Translations under genes and position numbers: made by a program
From: Parafrigoribacterium_A soli
GTDB taxonomy: Bacteria; Actinomycetota; Actinomycetes; Actinomycetales; Microbacteriaceae
NCBI RefSeq assembly: GCF_040227235.1
Contig: NZ_JBELNZ010000001.1
Location: 744,001-808,000 of the forward strand
DNA length: 64,000 nt
Reading direction: 5' to 3'
Shown here: piece by piece, positions 24,908 to 32,565 of the stretch
Numbering within the stretch: the first letter of the stretch is position 1
How the letters are laid out: each line of letters opens with the position of its first letter
The notes under the pieces: generated by a model
What the model was told of the DNA's origin: nothing
Seen by the model: the letters and a program-made list of their open reading frames with translations, nothing else
The model's database searches: none

Positions 24908-25537
24908 TCAGTCGAGCGAGCCCGACCGCCACAGTCGCGCGCAGGCCGTGAATTCGGCGGCCGTCTGCGACAGGCGCAGCGCCCTGGTGGTGAGCTCGGT
25001 CGCCCGCTCGGGGAAGGTCGACTCGACGTCATCCGCAAGACTCGTGTTTCCCGCAGAGATCAGGCGGCAGAATGCGGCGGCGCGCTCGAGAGCCACGGCG
25101 AAGTCGCCCTCGAACAGTCCGCGCAGGATCTGGTCTGCGAGCGCCATGATCTCGTCGGGGCCGGTCGGAACCGTCGCGCCCGCGACGACGGGGTCGATCG
25201 TGGTCGCGGCATCACTGCCCCGTTGGAAGAGGAAGCTGATCGTATCCGGGTCCTGGCGGATGAGCGTGCGCAGCAGGTAGATGCGCCAGAGCGCTCCGGG
25301 GAGGCTGCGCGGCCCCGACTGCGCCCACAGCTCCGCGATCGCGTCGATCCCGTGTTCGTCGGCGAAGGTGACCAGGCGATCGACCACGGCGGGGTCGCGG
25401 CTGTCCTGCACGCGACCGAGCAGCGCCTGCGCGGTGTCGTGCGCGACGCGACTCGTGTGCGCCGGGTCCTCGCCGCCCTCGAGCGACTCGAACTTGGCAC
25501 CGGAGAACTGCGTGGGCTTATGGAACTGGTCTGACAT
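24908..25537 (-). CDS. Conserved actinobacterial protein of unknown function
   Basis: 209 residues, soluble, mostly helical in appearance and without a signal peptide. Noticeable blocks are QSGPRSLPGALWRIYLLRTL and ALADQILRGLFEGDFAVALE. I recall similar proteins across actinobacteria, usually unnamed. It precedes dipZ divergently from nothing else: 37 bases separate its start from the dipZ stop on the same strand. Confidence 0.7.
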   Translation of the reverse strand: MSDQFHKPTQFSGAKFESLEGGEDPAHTSRVAHDTAQALLGRVQDSRDPAVVDRLVTFADEHGIDAIAELWAQSGPRSLPGALWRIYLLRTLIRQDPDTISFLFQRGSDAATTIDPVVAGATVPTGPDEIMALADQILRGLFEGDFAVALERAAAFCRLISAGNTSLADDVESTFPERATELTTRALRLSQTAAEFTACARLWRSGSLD

Positions 25538-25574
25538 CCGCTTAACCCTATGCGGTTCGTTGCGCCGGCGCCCG

Positions 25575-27290
25575 CTATCCGAACGTGAACGAGTAGGCCT
25601 GGATGCCGCTGCCGAGCGACACCTGCAGCGTTCCCTTATCGAGCGTGTCGGTCTTCAGCAGCCGGTATGACTTCGGCGTGCCCGAGACCTGAATCGTCGA
25701 CGACGTGCCGTTCACTTCGACCGTCACGGTGCCCTTACCGGCGAGCACCATGCGCACCTCGGATGCCGAGTAGTTCAGCTTGATCGAGGCCCGCGAGGCG
25801 GTGGGCTCGATGTACTGGCCGTCGAGCTTCCATGCCCCCTTCAGCGCGAAGCTGTTGGCCGCGAGGCGTGCGGGATAGGAAAACGAGGTGGTCTTCGAGG
25901 AGTACTTCTCGTCGCCGCCGAAGTTCACCACCTTGTTGGGGCTCAGGTAGGTCTCCTCGGTCGTGTTCGCCTTCGGGGTGGAGTCTGCCACCTCGGTCAC
26001 AGCCGGCAGTTGGCTACCCGGGCGCGCATCCGTCAGCAGCTCACGAATGAGGCTCTCGGTGTTGGCGTAGTTGCCCTCGCCGAACTGCACGTTGCGCACG
26101 GTGCCGGATGCGTCGATCAGGTAGTGAGCTGGCCAGTAGCGATTGCGATAGTTGGTCCAGGTCGCGAGGTTGTTGTCGAGCGCGACCGGGTACTTGATGC
26201 CCAGTGCCGCGGCCCCGGCCTTGACGTTCGCCGGCACCTTTTCGAACGAGTACTCGGGAGAGTGCACCCCGATCACCGTGAGTCCGGCGGCCTTATAGGC
26301 CTTGTCCCAGGCGACCACGTGGGGCACCGAGCGCTGGCAGTTGATGCACGAATATGCCCAGAAGTCCACCAGCACGACCCTGCCCCTGAGGCTGTCTAGG
26401 GAAATCGCTGCGTTGTTCGGGGTGTTGAACCACTGCTGGATGCCGGTGATGTCTGGCGCGGTGCCGCAGCTCTCCAGCGTGGTCGCGTTGTTGTGGCACT
26501 TGTCGAGGTTCTTGTTCTGGTCGTTGACGAGGCCGCCGAGAGCGAGCTTGTCCTGCACCTGCGAGGAGTTGCCGATCGTGTCCTGCAGCACGCTCGTGTA
26601 ATCGGGGATCACCCTCTGCAGCAGCTGGGGAACGTTGAAGACGAGCCCGACGGCGAGCGCGATCATGACTATGCCGCCGGTCATCCGGATACCGCGCTGG
26701 TGCTTGCGGAAGCTCTTCACGCGCTTGGCGACTCCGCGCCCGGCGAGCGCGAAGACCAGCAGAGGCAGCGCCGCACCGACCGCGAAGGTGAGGGTGAGCA
26801 CGATCGTCTCGACGCCGATCTTGCCGGTCGAGCCGGCCACGGTGATGGCGGCGAGCACGGGCCCGGCACAGGGAACGTAGACGGCACCGAGCGCGATCCC
26901 CAGCACGAAACCGCCGCGCTCGGTGCCCACGCTGCGCTGGGGAATCCAGGAGAACGGCTTCTCGAGCAGGCTCTCGAAGCGCGGGAAGATCAGTCCGACT
27001 CCGACGAGCACGAGCACCACGAGCCCGGCCCAGCGGATGAAGTCCTGCGGCAGGTGCAGCACCGCGAGCAGCAGCGAACCGATGAGCGTGAACAGGCTGA
27101 AGCTCACCACCAGGCCAAGGATGACGAGGTACGGCCGCCAGCGCGACACCGGCTTCTCCACGCCGTCGGCCTGGGTTCCAGCGCTCTGCACGCCGCCGGA
27201 GAAGAAGATGACGGGCAGCACCGGCAGGATGCAGGGCGAGATCCCCGTGATGAGCCCACCGACAAATCCGATGAGGGCAAGAGTGAGCAT
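25575..27290 (-). CDS. dipZ: DipZ-type protein: CcdA membrane domain, thioredoxin-like domain, C-terminal carbohydrate-binding-like domain
   Basis: 571 residues from ATG 27290 with GGAGG before it. Residues 1-235 are a CcdA-like electron-transfer membrane domain with the cysteine motifs ISPCILPVLP and YVPCAGPVLA. A periplasm-side thioredoxin-like domain follows with CxxC in YSCINCQRSVPHV, and a beta-rich C-terminal domain ends the protein (GTVTVEVNGTSSTIQVSGTP). DipZ passes electrons outward to keep secreted proteins reduced. In M. tuberculosis dipZ lies between the FAS1 genes mpt70 and mpt83 and is under SigK control; here it is divergent from a FAS1 gene and close to sigK-rskA. Confidence 0.9.
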   Translation of the reverse strand: MLTLALIGFVGGLITGISPCILPVLPVIFFSGGVQSAGTQADGVEKPVSRWRPYLVILGLVVSFSLFTLIGSLLLAVLHLPQDFIRWAGLVVLVLVGVGLIFPRFESLLEKPFSWIPQRSVGTERGGFVLGIALGAVYVPCAGPVLAAITVAGSTGKIGVETIVLTLTFAVGAALPLLVFALAGRGVAKRVKSFRKHQRGIRMTGGIVMIALAVGLVFNVPQLLQRVIPDYTSVLQDTIGNSSQVQDKLALGGLVNDQNKNLDKCHNNATTLESCGTAPDITGIQQWFNTPNNAAISLDSLRGRVVLVDFWAYSCINCQRSVPHVVAWDKAYKAAGLTVIGVHSPEYSFEKVPANVKAGAAALGIKYPVALDNNLATWTNYRNRYWPAHYLIDASGTVRNVQFGEGNYANTESLIRELLTDARPGSQLPAVTEVADSTPKANTTEETYLSPNKVVNFGGDEKYSSKTTSFSYPARLAANSFALKGAWKLDGQYIEPTASRASIKLNYSASEVRMVLAGKGTVTVEVNGTSSTIQVSGTPKSYRLLKTDTLDKGTLQVSLGSGIQAYSFTFG

Positions 27291-27530
27291 GGTGGCCTCC
27301 GGGCTGCCGTGGTGTGAAATGCCGCGAACCGAATGTTCCGACTGAGCATCTTCGGAACCCGACCCGCTTCGGCTTGGGTTCGAGCACACATTCGCCACGG
27401 AGAGGCGGTTTCGCACAAATTTCGCCGAGCCTCCAAACCGGAACCGCGACGGCACCGAAGCCCCTCTGACAGCCGCACAACAGCGCGGTTGAGGGGCCGC
27501 TCATCCGGCCACACACCAAGGAGAATCTTC
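27291..27530. promoter_or_regulatory. Divergent dipZ / FAS1 promoter region
   Basis: 240 bases with no gene that should carry promoters for both directions. CCGAAT, the mycobacterial SigK -10 core, occurs at 27329-27334 on the plus strand, but there is no CCATCC-like -35 at the right distance. GGAACC, an ECF-type -35, occurs at 27355-27360. No convincing complete promoter could be assigned. Confidence 0.4.
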
Positions 27531-28193
27531 ATGCGAGTCATCAACCGCAGCGCCTTTGCCGCTGTCACCCTCGCCGCAGTGGCCGTCTTCGGTCTCGCGG
27601 CATGTTCGAGCCCGGCCTCTTCATCGACGAAGAACAAGCCGAAGTCGTCCAGCTCATCCAGCTCATCCGCGATGGCCGCCGACCCTGCTGCCGACCTCGT
27701 GGGCAGCGGATGCGCCGGCTACGCATCCGCAAACCCCGACGGCGGCGGCTCGATCAAGGGCATGAGCCAGGACCTCGTCGCCCAGGCGGCATCGAACAAC
27801 CCGCTGCTCACGACGCTGGTCGCCGCGGTCTCGGGCAAGCTCAACCCCGACGTCAACCTGGTCAGCACACTGAACGGCTCGGAATTCACCGTCTTCGCGC
27901 CGGTGGACAGCGCCTTCGCCAAGCTTGACCCGGCGACCGTCGACTCCCTCAAGGACCCGGCCAACGCGGCGACGCTGACGAGCATCCTCACCTATCACGT
28001 CGTTCCCGGCCAGATCGCGCCCGACGCGATCGACGGAACCCAGACCACGGTCAACGGCGCCACGGTCAACGTGACCGGCAGCGGCGACAACATCAAGGTC
28101 AACGACGCGAACGTCATCTGCGGCGGCGTGCACACCGCAAACGCGACCGTGTACCTCATCGACTCGGTGCTGATGCCGCCGGCCAAGAAGTAA
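27531..28193 (+). CDS. FAS1 (fasciclin) domain lipoprotein, MPT70/MPT83-like
   Basis: 220 residues. Signal peptide and lipobox LAAC give lipidation at Cys25, followed by a Ser/Lys-rich linker (residues 27-48). The FAS1 domain has both conserved boxes: FTVFAPVDSAFAKL and LTYHVVPGQIAPD. AAG-GAG lies 8 bases before ATG 27531. Secreted FAS1 proteins act in adhesion; MPT70/83 are the best-known SigK targets. A strong terminator follows. Confidence 0.9.
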   Translation: MRVINRSAFAAVTLAAVAVFGLAACSSPASSSTKNKPKSSSSSSSSAMAADPAADLVGSGCAGYASANPDGGGSIKGMSQDLVAQAASNNPLLTTLVAAVSGKLNPDVNLVSTLNGSEFTVFAPVDSAFAKLDPATVDSLKDPANAATLTSILTYHVVPGQIAPDAIDGTQTTVNGATVNVTGSGDNIKVNDANVICGGVHTANATVYLIDSVLMPPAKK

Positions 28194-28205
28194 CGATCCG
28201 GTGAT

Positions 28206-28245
28206 GGCGGCTGCCCGATTTCGGGGCAGCCGCCTTCTCCTTTTT
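28206..28245 (+). terminator. Rho-independent terminator of the FAS1 gene
   Basis: GGCGGCTGCCC (28206-28216) pairs perfectly with GGGCAGCCGCC (28224-28234), a 11-bp stem with a 7-base loop, followed by TTCTCCTTTTT. Confidence 0.92.
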
Positions 28246-28373
28246 CCGGAGTTTCGCGCGCGCGGCGCGCAACTGTACGTTGCCTGAACACTTTATGCAA
28301 GGCCCCCCAAAGGAGGGCCAATTAGCGCTAGCGTTTACGGCGGGGATAACCCCACGAGAAGGAGAAGCTCATC

Positions 28374-28535
28374 ATGAATATCTTGCTCATTGTCGTAATC
28401 GTTATCGCGATCGTTCTGGCAATCATCAGCGGCCTTGGCTCGGCGCTGAACTGGCTGCTGTGGGTCGCCATCGTGCTGGCAGTCATTGCGGTTATCGTCT
28501 GGCTGATCCGGCTCATCTCCGGCCGTCGAGTCTGA
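28374..28535 (+). CDS. 53-residue two-helix membrane protein
   Basis: ATG 28374 to TGA 28533-28535, with GAAGGAGAAG ending 5 bases upstream, a strong ribosome-binding site. The product is two hydrophobic helices (residues 2-19 and 28-47) joined by SGLGSALN and ends in the basic tail SGRRV. No known function. A small hairpin (GGCCC...GGGCC) precedes it at about 28302-28320. The strong RBS supports real expression. Confidence 0.7.
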   Translation: MNILLIVVIVIAIVLAIISGLGSALNWLLWVAIVLAVIAVIVWLIRLISGRRV

Positions 28536-28653
28536 CCGCCGGCACACTACCACTGGACTCGGTGGGACGCATTCGCGTCCCGCCGAGTTCTTTGCGTTGG
28601 GGGCGCATCTCGCGATTCCGCGCACGGCGCCCAGCACGCTACATTTAATGCGC

Positions 28654-28726
28654 GGGCCTCTAGCTCAGTTGGTAGAGCATCGGACTTTTAATCCGCGGGT
28701 CGCGGGTTCGAGCCCCGCGGGGCCCA
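28654..28726 (+). tRNA. tRNA-Lys (anticodon TTT)
   Basis: 73-base cloverleaf: acceptor GGGCCTC pairs with GGGGCCC (one G-T pair), D-loop AGCTCAGTTGGTAGAGC, anticodon loop CTTTTAA, T-arm GCGGG-TTCGAGC-CCCGC, discriminator A at 28726. The CCA end is not encoded (CCCA follows). Confidence 0.97.
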
Positions 28727-28787
28727 CCCAGCATCCTGTAACGGCGCGGTGCAGCCGCTCGACCGCCAAGAGGCGTTGACTGTGGGG

Positions 28788-29852
28788 ATGGACTCACTAC
28801 CGCTCTGGCTGTTGGCCGTGATCTTCGTGGTGGCGGCGGCCGTGATCTGGTTCGCCGGCATCCAACTCTCGAAAACGACCGACGTTCTCGACTCCCGGCT
28901 GCACCTGGGCAGTGCGCTCGGCGGACTCATCGTGCTCGCCGTCGCGACCAATCTGCCCGAGATCGCGATCACCGTGAGCGCTGCGGCGTCGGGCTCGATC
29001 GACGTCGCTGCGGGCAACATCCTCGGTGGAATTGCCCTGCAGACCGTGGTGATCGCGATCATCGACGCGTTCGGCAAGCGTGGCAAGGATGTGAAACCGA
29101 TCACCTATCGTGCGGCATCCCTCACGCTGGTGCTCGAAGCGGTGGTCGTCATCGCCGTGCTCGCGGTCGTGATCGCCGGCAGCCAACTCCCGTCCGGCCT
29201 GCTCTTCGCCCGCCTGACGCCGGATGTCGTGCTCATCGCCGCGATCTGGATCGTCGGTCTCTTTCTCGTGCGGCACGCCTCGAAGGGGTTACCGTGGCAC
29301 GAGGACGGGGCTGCACCGGACACTGTTGCTCAGCATCCGGACCCAGACAAGGACGATGGTGACACAACCACGAAGATGAGCACCGCGAAGGCGGCCGCCA
29401 TCTTCACCATCTCCGCCGTCGCGACGCTCGTTGCGGGTGTTGTGCTCGAACAATCCGGCGAAGTGGCTTCCAGCCAACTCGGTCTCTCAGGAGTGCTCTT
29501 CGGCGCCACCATTCTCGCCCTCGCGACGAGCCTGCCGGAGATCTCCACGGGTCTTCAGGCGGTCAGGCAGGGCAACGACAACCTCGCCGTGAGTGACATC
29601 TTCGGCGGCAACGCGTTCCTGCCGGTGCTGTTCCTCGTCGCGACCGTGATCGGTGGCAAGGCGGTACTGCCCCAGGCGAACGCGAGCGACATCTATCTCA
29701 CCGCGCTCGCCGCGCTCCTCACCGTCGTCTACGTCGTCGGACTCATCTTCCGGCCGAAACGTCACGTCTGGGGCATGGGCATCGACTCGCTGGTCGTGAT
29801 CGTGCTCTATCTGCTTGGCACCGCCGGCCTCGTGGCGATCACCGTGGCGTGA
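28788..29852 (+). CDS. Sodium/calcium exchanger family membrane protein (CaCA, YrbG-like)
   Basis: 354 residues from ATG 28788. Two homologous halves with the alpha-repeats: LAVATNLPEIAITVSAAASG...GNILGGIALQ and LALATSLPEISTGLQAVRQGN...SDIFGGNAFLP, joined by a charged loop near residue 170-200 (DPDKDDGDTTTK). Ten or eleven membrane segments are apparent. The family exchanges Ca2+ or other divalent cations for Na+ or H+. Confidence 0.88.
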   Translation: MDSLPLWLLAVIFVVAAAVIWFAGIQLSKTTDVLDSRLHLGSALGGLIVLAVATNLPEIAITVSAAASGSIDVAAGNILGGIALQTVVIAIIDAFGKRGKDVKPITYRAASLTLVLEAVVVIAVLAVVIAGSQLPSGLLFARLTPDVVLIAAIWIVGLFLVRHASKGLPWHEDGAAPDTVAQHPDPDKDDGDTTTKMSTAKAAAIFTISAVATLVAGVVLEQSGEVASSQLGLSGVLFGATILALATSLPEISTGLQAVRQGNDNLAVSDIFGGNAFLPVLFLVATVIGGKAVLPQANASDIYLTALAALLTVVYVVGLIFRPKRHVWGMGIDSLVVIVLYLLGTAGLVAITVA

Positions 29853-29931
29853 CCCCACGACCGGCCGAACGTGCCGCGCGCACGTCGAGGCTCGCGTCCC
29901 GCCGCGATAGCGTTGCTCGGCAGGAGGTGCC

Positions 29932-31620
29932 ATGACTGTGCCGATCGTCGCCGTGTTGATCGTTGCCGTGCTCGCAGTGCTCGCGATCGCCGGGGCGACC
30001 ACCCTCGGCCGCCGCTGGGGCGTTGCGACGCCGCTGCTGCTCGTGGCCCTCGGCATCGGTGTGAGTCTGCTCCCCTCCGTGCCCACCGTGGAGATCGAAC
30101 CCGAGTGGATCCTGGCCGGGGTGCTCCCTCCCCTGCTGTATTCGGCATCCGTGTCGATGCCCGGCATGGACTTTCGCCGTGAGTTCACGGCGATCGCGGG
30201 CCTTTCGGTCGCGCTCGTCGTGCTGAGCGCTGTCATCCTCGGCCTGTTCTTCGCCTGGCTCATTCCCGACCTCGGTCTCGGTTGGGGCATCGCGCTCGGG
30301 GCGATCGTGAGTCCGACGGATGCGGTGGCCACCTCGATCGTGAAGCGCATCGGCGCCCCGCCCAGAGTCGTCGCCATGCTCGAGGGCGAGAGTCTGCTAA
30401 ACGACGCGACCGCGCTCGTGCTCCTGCGGGCTGCAATCGCCGGGGCCGGAGCATCCGTCTCGCTGTGGAGCGTCGTGGGCGACTTCGCCTTCGCCGTGGT
30501 CATCGCCGTGGTCATCGGCCTCATCGTGGGCAGGCTCAACCTGCTGGTGCGCGCGCGAGTGAAAGACGCCACGGTCAATACGGTCATTTCGTTCACGGTG
30601 CCGTTCATCGCTTCCGTTCCTGCCGAGCTGCTCGGCGCATCCGGTCTCGTCGCGGCGGTCGTCGCCGGGCTCGTCACGGGGCGCGGAGCAATCCGCGTGC
30701 TCTCGCCGCAGCACCGGCTCTCGGACTCGCAGAATTGGAAGACCGTTGAACTCCTGCTCGAGGGGGCGATCTTCCTCACCATGGGGCTCGAACTGGCGGC
30801 GATCATCGGGGATGTGCAAGAGGATCACGCGGGCATCGGCGTCGCCATCGCGCTTGCCGCCGCGGCGCTCCTGCTCACGATCATCGTGCGGGCCGCGTAT
30901 GTCGCGCCCCTTCTGGCCGGGCTGCAGCGCAACGCCAGGCGAAGGCTGCGCCGCAAGCCGCGCCTCGCGAGCATGCAGGAGCGAATCGAGAACCCGGATG
31001 CGGCCCTCGGCGGTTTCCCGGGCGGGCGCACCCCGCCGCAGGCCAGACTCGAACGCATCAGCGGAACCCTGCGCCGGATGCTCGCGGACATCGAGTACTT
31101 CGTCTCCCAGCCGCTCGGCTGGCGCGAGGGCAGCATCGTCGTGTGGGCCGGCATGCGAGGCGCCATCACCCTGGCCGCCGCGCAGACGCTCCCCGTCGAG
31201 GCGCACAGCCGCTCCCTCCTGGTGTTCATCGCCTTCCTCGTCGCCGCCGGGTCACTCCTGCTGCAGGGCGGCACGCTCGCGAGGGTCTACTCCTGGGTGC
31301 GGCCCGCGCCCGTCGATCCTGCGGTCGAGGGGCTCGAACGAGTGCGGCTGATGGCGCTGCTCGATCGCGCCGCCGAGGATGCACGCGCGGCCGACGCCGG
31401 CCGCGAGCGGAACGAGCCCGGTGACATCCGTTGGCCAGGTGAGGAGAGCAAGCGGCTGAGCCTCGCGATCATCGTGGCCCAGCGCACGGCACTGCTGAAG
31501 GCCAGGGATGACGGCGCGTTCAGCGCGGGCGCCCTCGGCGCGGCGCTTGCGGTGCTCGACGCGGACCAGCTGAGCCTCGAGCTGAAGGGCGCCCCGACCG
31601 ATCTCGACGGCGAGGCCTGA
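29932..31620 (+). CDS. Na+/H+ antiporter, CPA1 family (NhaP-like)
   Basis: 562 residues. The ion-binding pair is seen in GAIVSPTDAVATSIVKRIGA (near residue 130) and LEGESLLNDATALVLLRAA (near 155). About twelve helices, interrupted by a long basic loop (residues 325-380) and ended by a soluble C-terminal tail of about 100 residues. Expected to exchange Na+ for H+ for pH and salt homeostasis. ATG 29932 follows AGGAGG. It is 79 bases from the CaCA gene and probably co-transcribed. Confidence 0.9.
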   Translation: MTVPIVAVLIVAVLAVLAIAGATTLGRRWGVATPLLLVALGIGVSLLPSVPTVEIEPEWILAGVLPPLLYSASVSMPGMDFRREFTAIAGLSVALVVLSAVILGLFFAWLIPDLGLGWGIALGAIVSPTDAVATSIVKRIGAPPRVVAMLEGESLLNDATALVLLRAAIAGAGASVSLWSVVGDFAFAVVIAVVIGLIVGRLNLLVRARVKDATVNTVISFTVPFIASVPAELLGASGLVAAVVAGLVTGRGAIRVLSPQHRLSDSQNWKTVELLLEGAIFLTMGLELAAIIGDVQEDHAGIGVAIALAAAALLLTIIVRAAYVAPLLAGLQRNARRRLRRKPRLASMQERIENPDAALGGFPGGRTPPQARLERISGTLRRMLADIEYFVSQPLGWREGSIVVWAGMRGAITLAAAQTLPVEAHSRSLLVFIAFLVAAGSLLLQGGTLARVYSWVRPAPVDPAVEGLERVRLMALLDRAAEDARAADAGRERNEPGDIRWPGEESKRLSLAIIVAQRTALLKARDDGAFSAGALGAALAVLDADQLSLELKGAPTDLDGEA

Positions 31621-31689
31621 CCCGCCCGCCGGCCCTCATCTTCTTCATTTGGGACGCGACGCTCAGGCCGCGACGCGGATAATTGACGG

Positions 31690-32559
31690 ATGGCAGAAGA
31701 GACGAGTCCCCTGATCTCCGTGGCCGAACTGGCCGAAATCCTCGAGAATCCCGGGCTGGTGCTGCTGGACGTGCGCTGGAGCCTCGGACAGACGGATGGC
31801 CGCGAGCGCTACCTTGAGGGCCACATTCCCGGGGCGCGCTTCGTCGATCTCGACCGTGAACTGGCCGCGGCACCCTCTGCGGCGCGGGGGCGGCATCCGC
31901 TACCCGATCGCGACAACTTTGAGCGCACCCTCCGCGGTCTCGGCGTGAACCAGGAAAGCACGATCGTCGTCTACGACCAGGCCGAGAGCTTCAGCGCGGC
32001 GCGGCTGTGGTGGCTGTTGCGCAGCGCGGGATTCGACGGCTCGGCCGGCTCGGCCGGCTCGGTGCGCGTGCTCGACGGCGGGCTGCGCGCCTGGGCGGAG
32101 GCGGGCCAGGAACTCTCCGTCGGCAACGCCCGCGTCGCCATGCCGGGCGACGTCGTGATCCAGTGGGGCGCGCTGCCGACCATAGACATCGACGAGGCCG
32201 CAGGATTCGCCGACGACGGCATCCTGCTCGATGCTCGCGCGGGCGAACGCTACCGCGGCGAGACCGAGCCAGTGGATCCGCGCGCGGGCCACATTCCTGG
32301 CGCACTGTCTGCGCCGACGAGCGAGAACGTCGATGCCACCGGCGCCTTCCTTCCGGCCGACGCTCTGCGTGCCCGATTCGGCGCGCTCGGCGTGGAGGAC
32401 GCGACTCCCGTCGCGGTCTACTGCGGCTCGGGCATCACCGCGTCGCACGAGATTCTCGCGCTGGAGCTCGCCGGTCACAGCGCGGCGCTGTTCCCGGGCT
32501 CCTGGTCGCAGTGGTCGAGCGATGCGTCGCGGCCGGCCGCCACCGGTGCCACCCCCTGA
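31690..32559 (+). CDS. Thiosulfate/3-mercaptopyruvate sulfurtransferase (two rhodanese domains)
   Basis: 289 residues. N-terminal inactive rhodanese domain (VLLDVRWSLGQTDGRERYLEGHIPGARFVDLD) and C-terminal catalytic domain with the persulfide cysteine in VAVYCGSGITASHEI (Cys about 241). CGSG+ITA resembles mercaptopyruvate sulfurtransferases of the SseA type. A SAGSAGS stretch at about 116-122 is a small in-frame repeat. Convergent with the LuxR gene (6 bases apart). Confidence 0.9.
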   Translation: MAEETSPLISVAELAEILENPGLVLLDVRWSLGQTDGRERYLEGHIPGARFVDLDRELAAAPSAARGRHPLPDRDNFERTLRGLGVNQESTIVVYDQAESFSAARLWWLLRSAGFDGSAGSAGSVRVLDGGLRAWAEAGQELSVGNARVAMPGDVVIQWGALPTIDIDEAAGFADDGILLDARAGERYRGETEPVDPRAGHIPGALSAPTSENVDATGAFLPADALRARFGALGVEDATPVAVYCGSGITASHEILALELAGHSAALFPGSWSQWSSDASRPAATGATP

Positions 32560-32565
32560 GAATCG

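Noticed and set aside
24616..24951. Open frames and a tRNA-like stretch upstream of sigK
   Set aside because: No cloverleaf can be drawn and the frames lack start signals and family resemblance.
27320..27340. SigK promoter for the FAS1 gene (CCGAAT)
   Set aside because: The -10-like CCGAAT is there, but no CCATCC-like -35 lies 16-17 bases upstream and the distance to the start codon is about 200 bases.
26293..27519. 408-codon minus-strand frame overlapping dipZ
   Set aside because: Shifted frame of dipZ with Arg/Gly/Ala-rich low-complexity sequence; dipZ has all expected motifs.
28280..28648. 122-codon plus-strand frame before the tRNA
   Set aside because: It overlaps the well-supported small membrane protein in another frame and has no ribosome-binding site or recognisable content.
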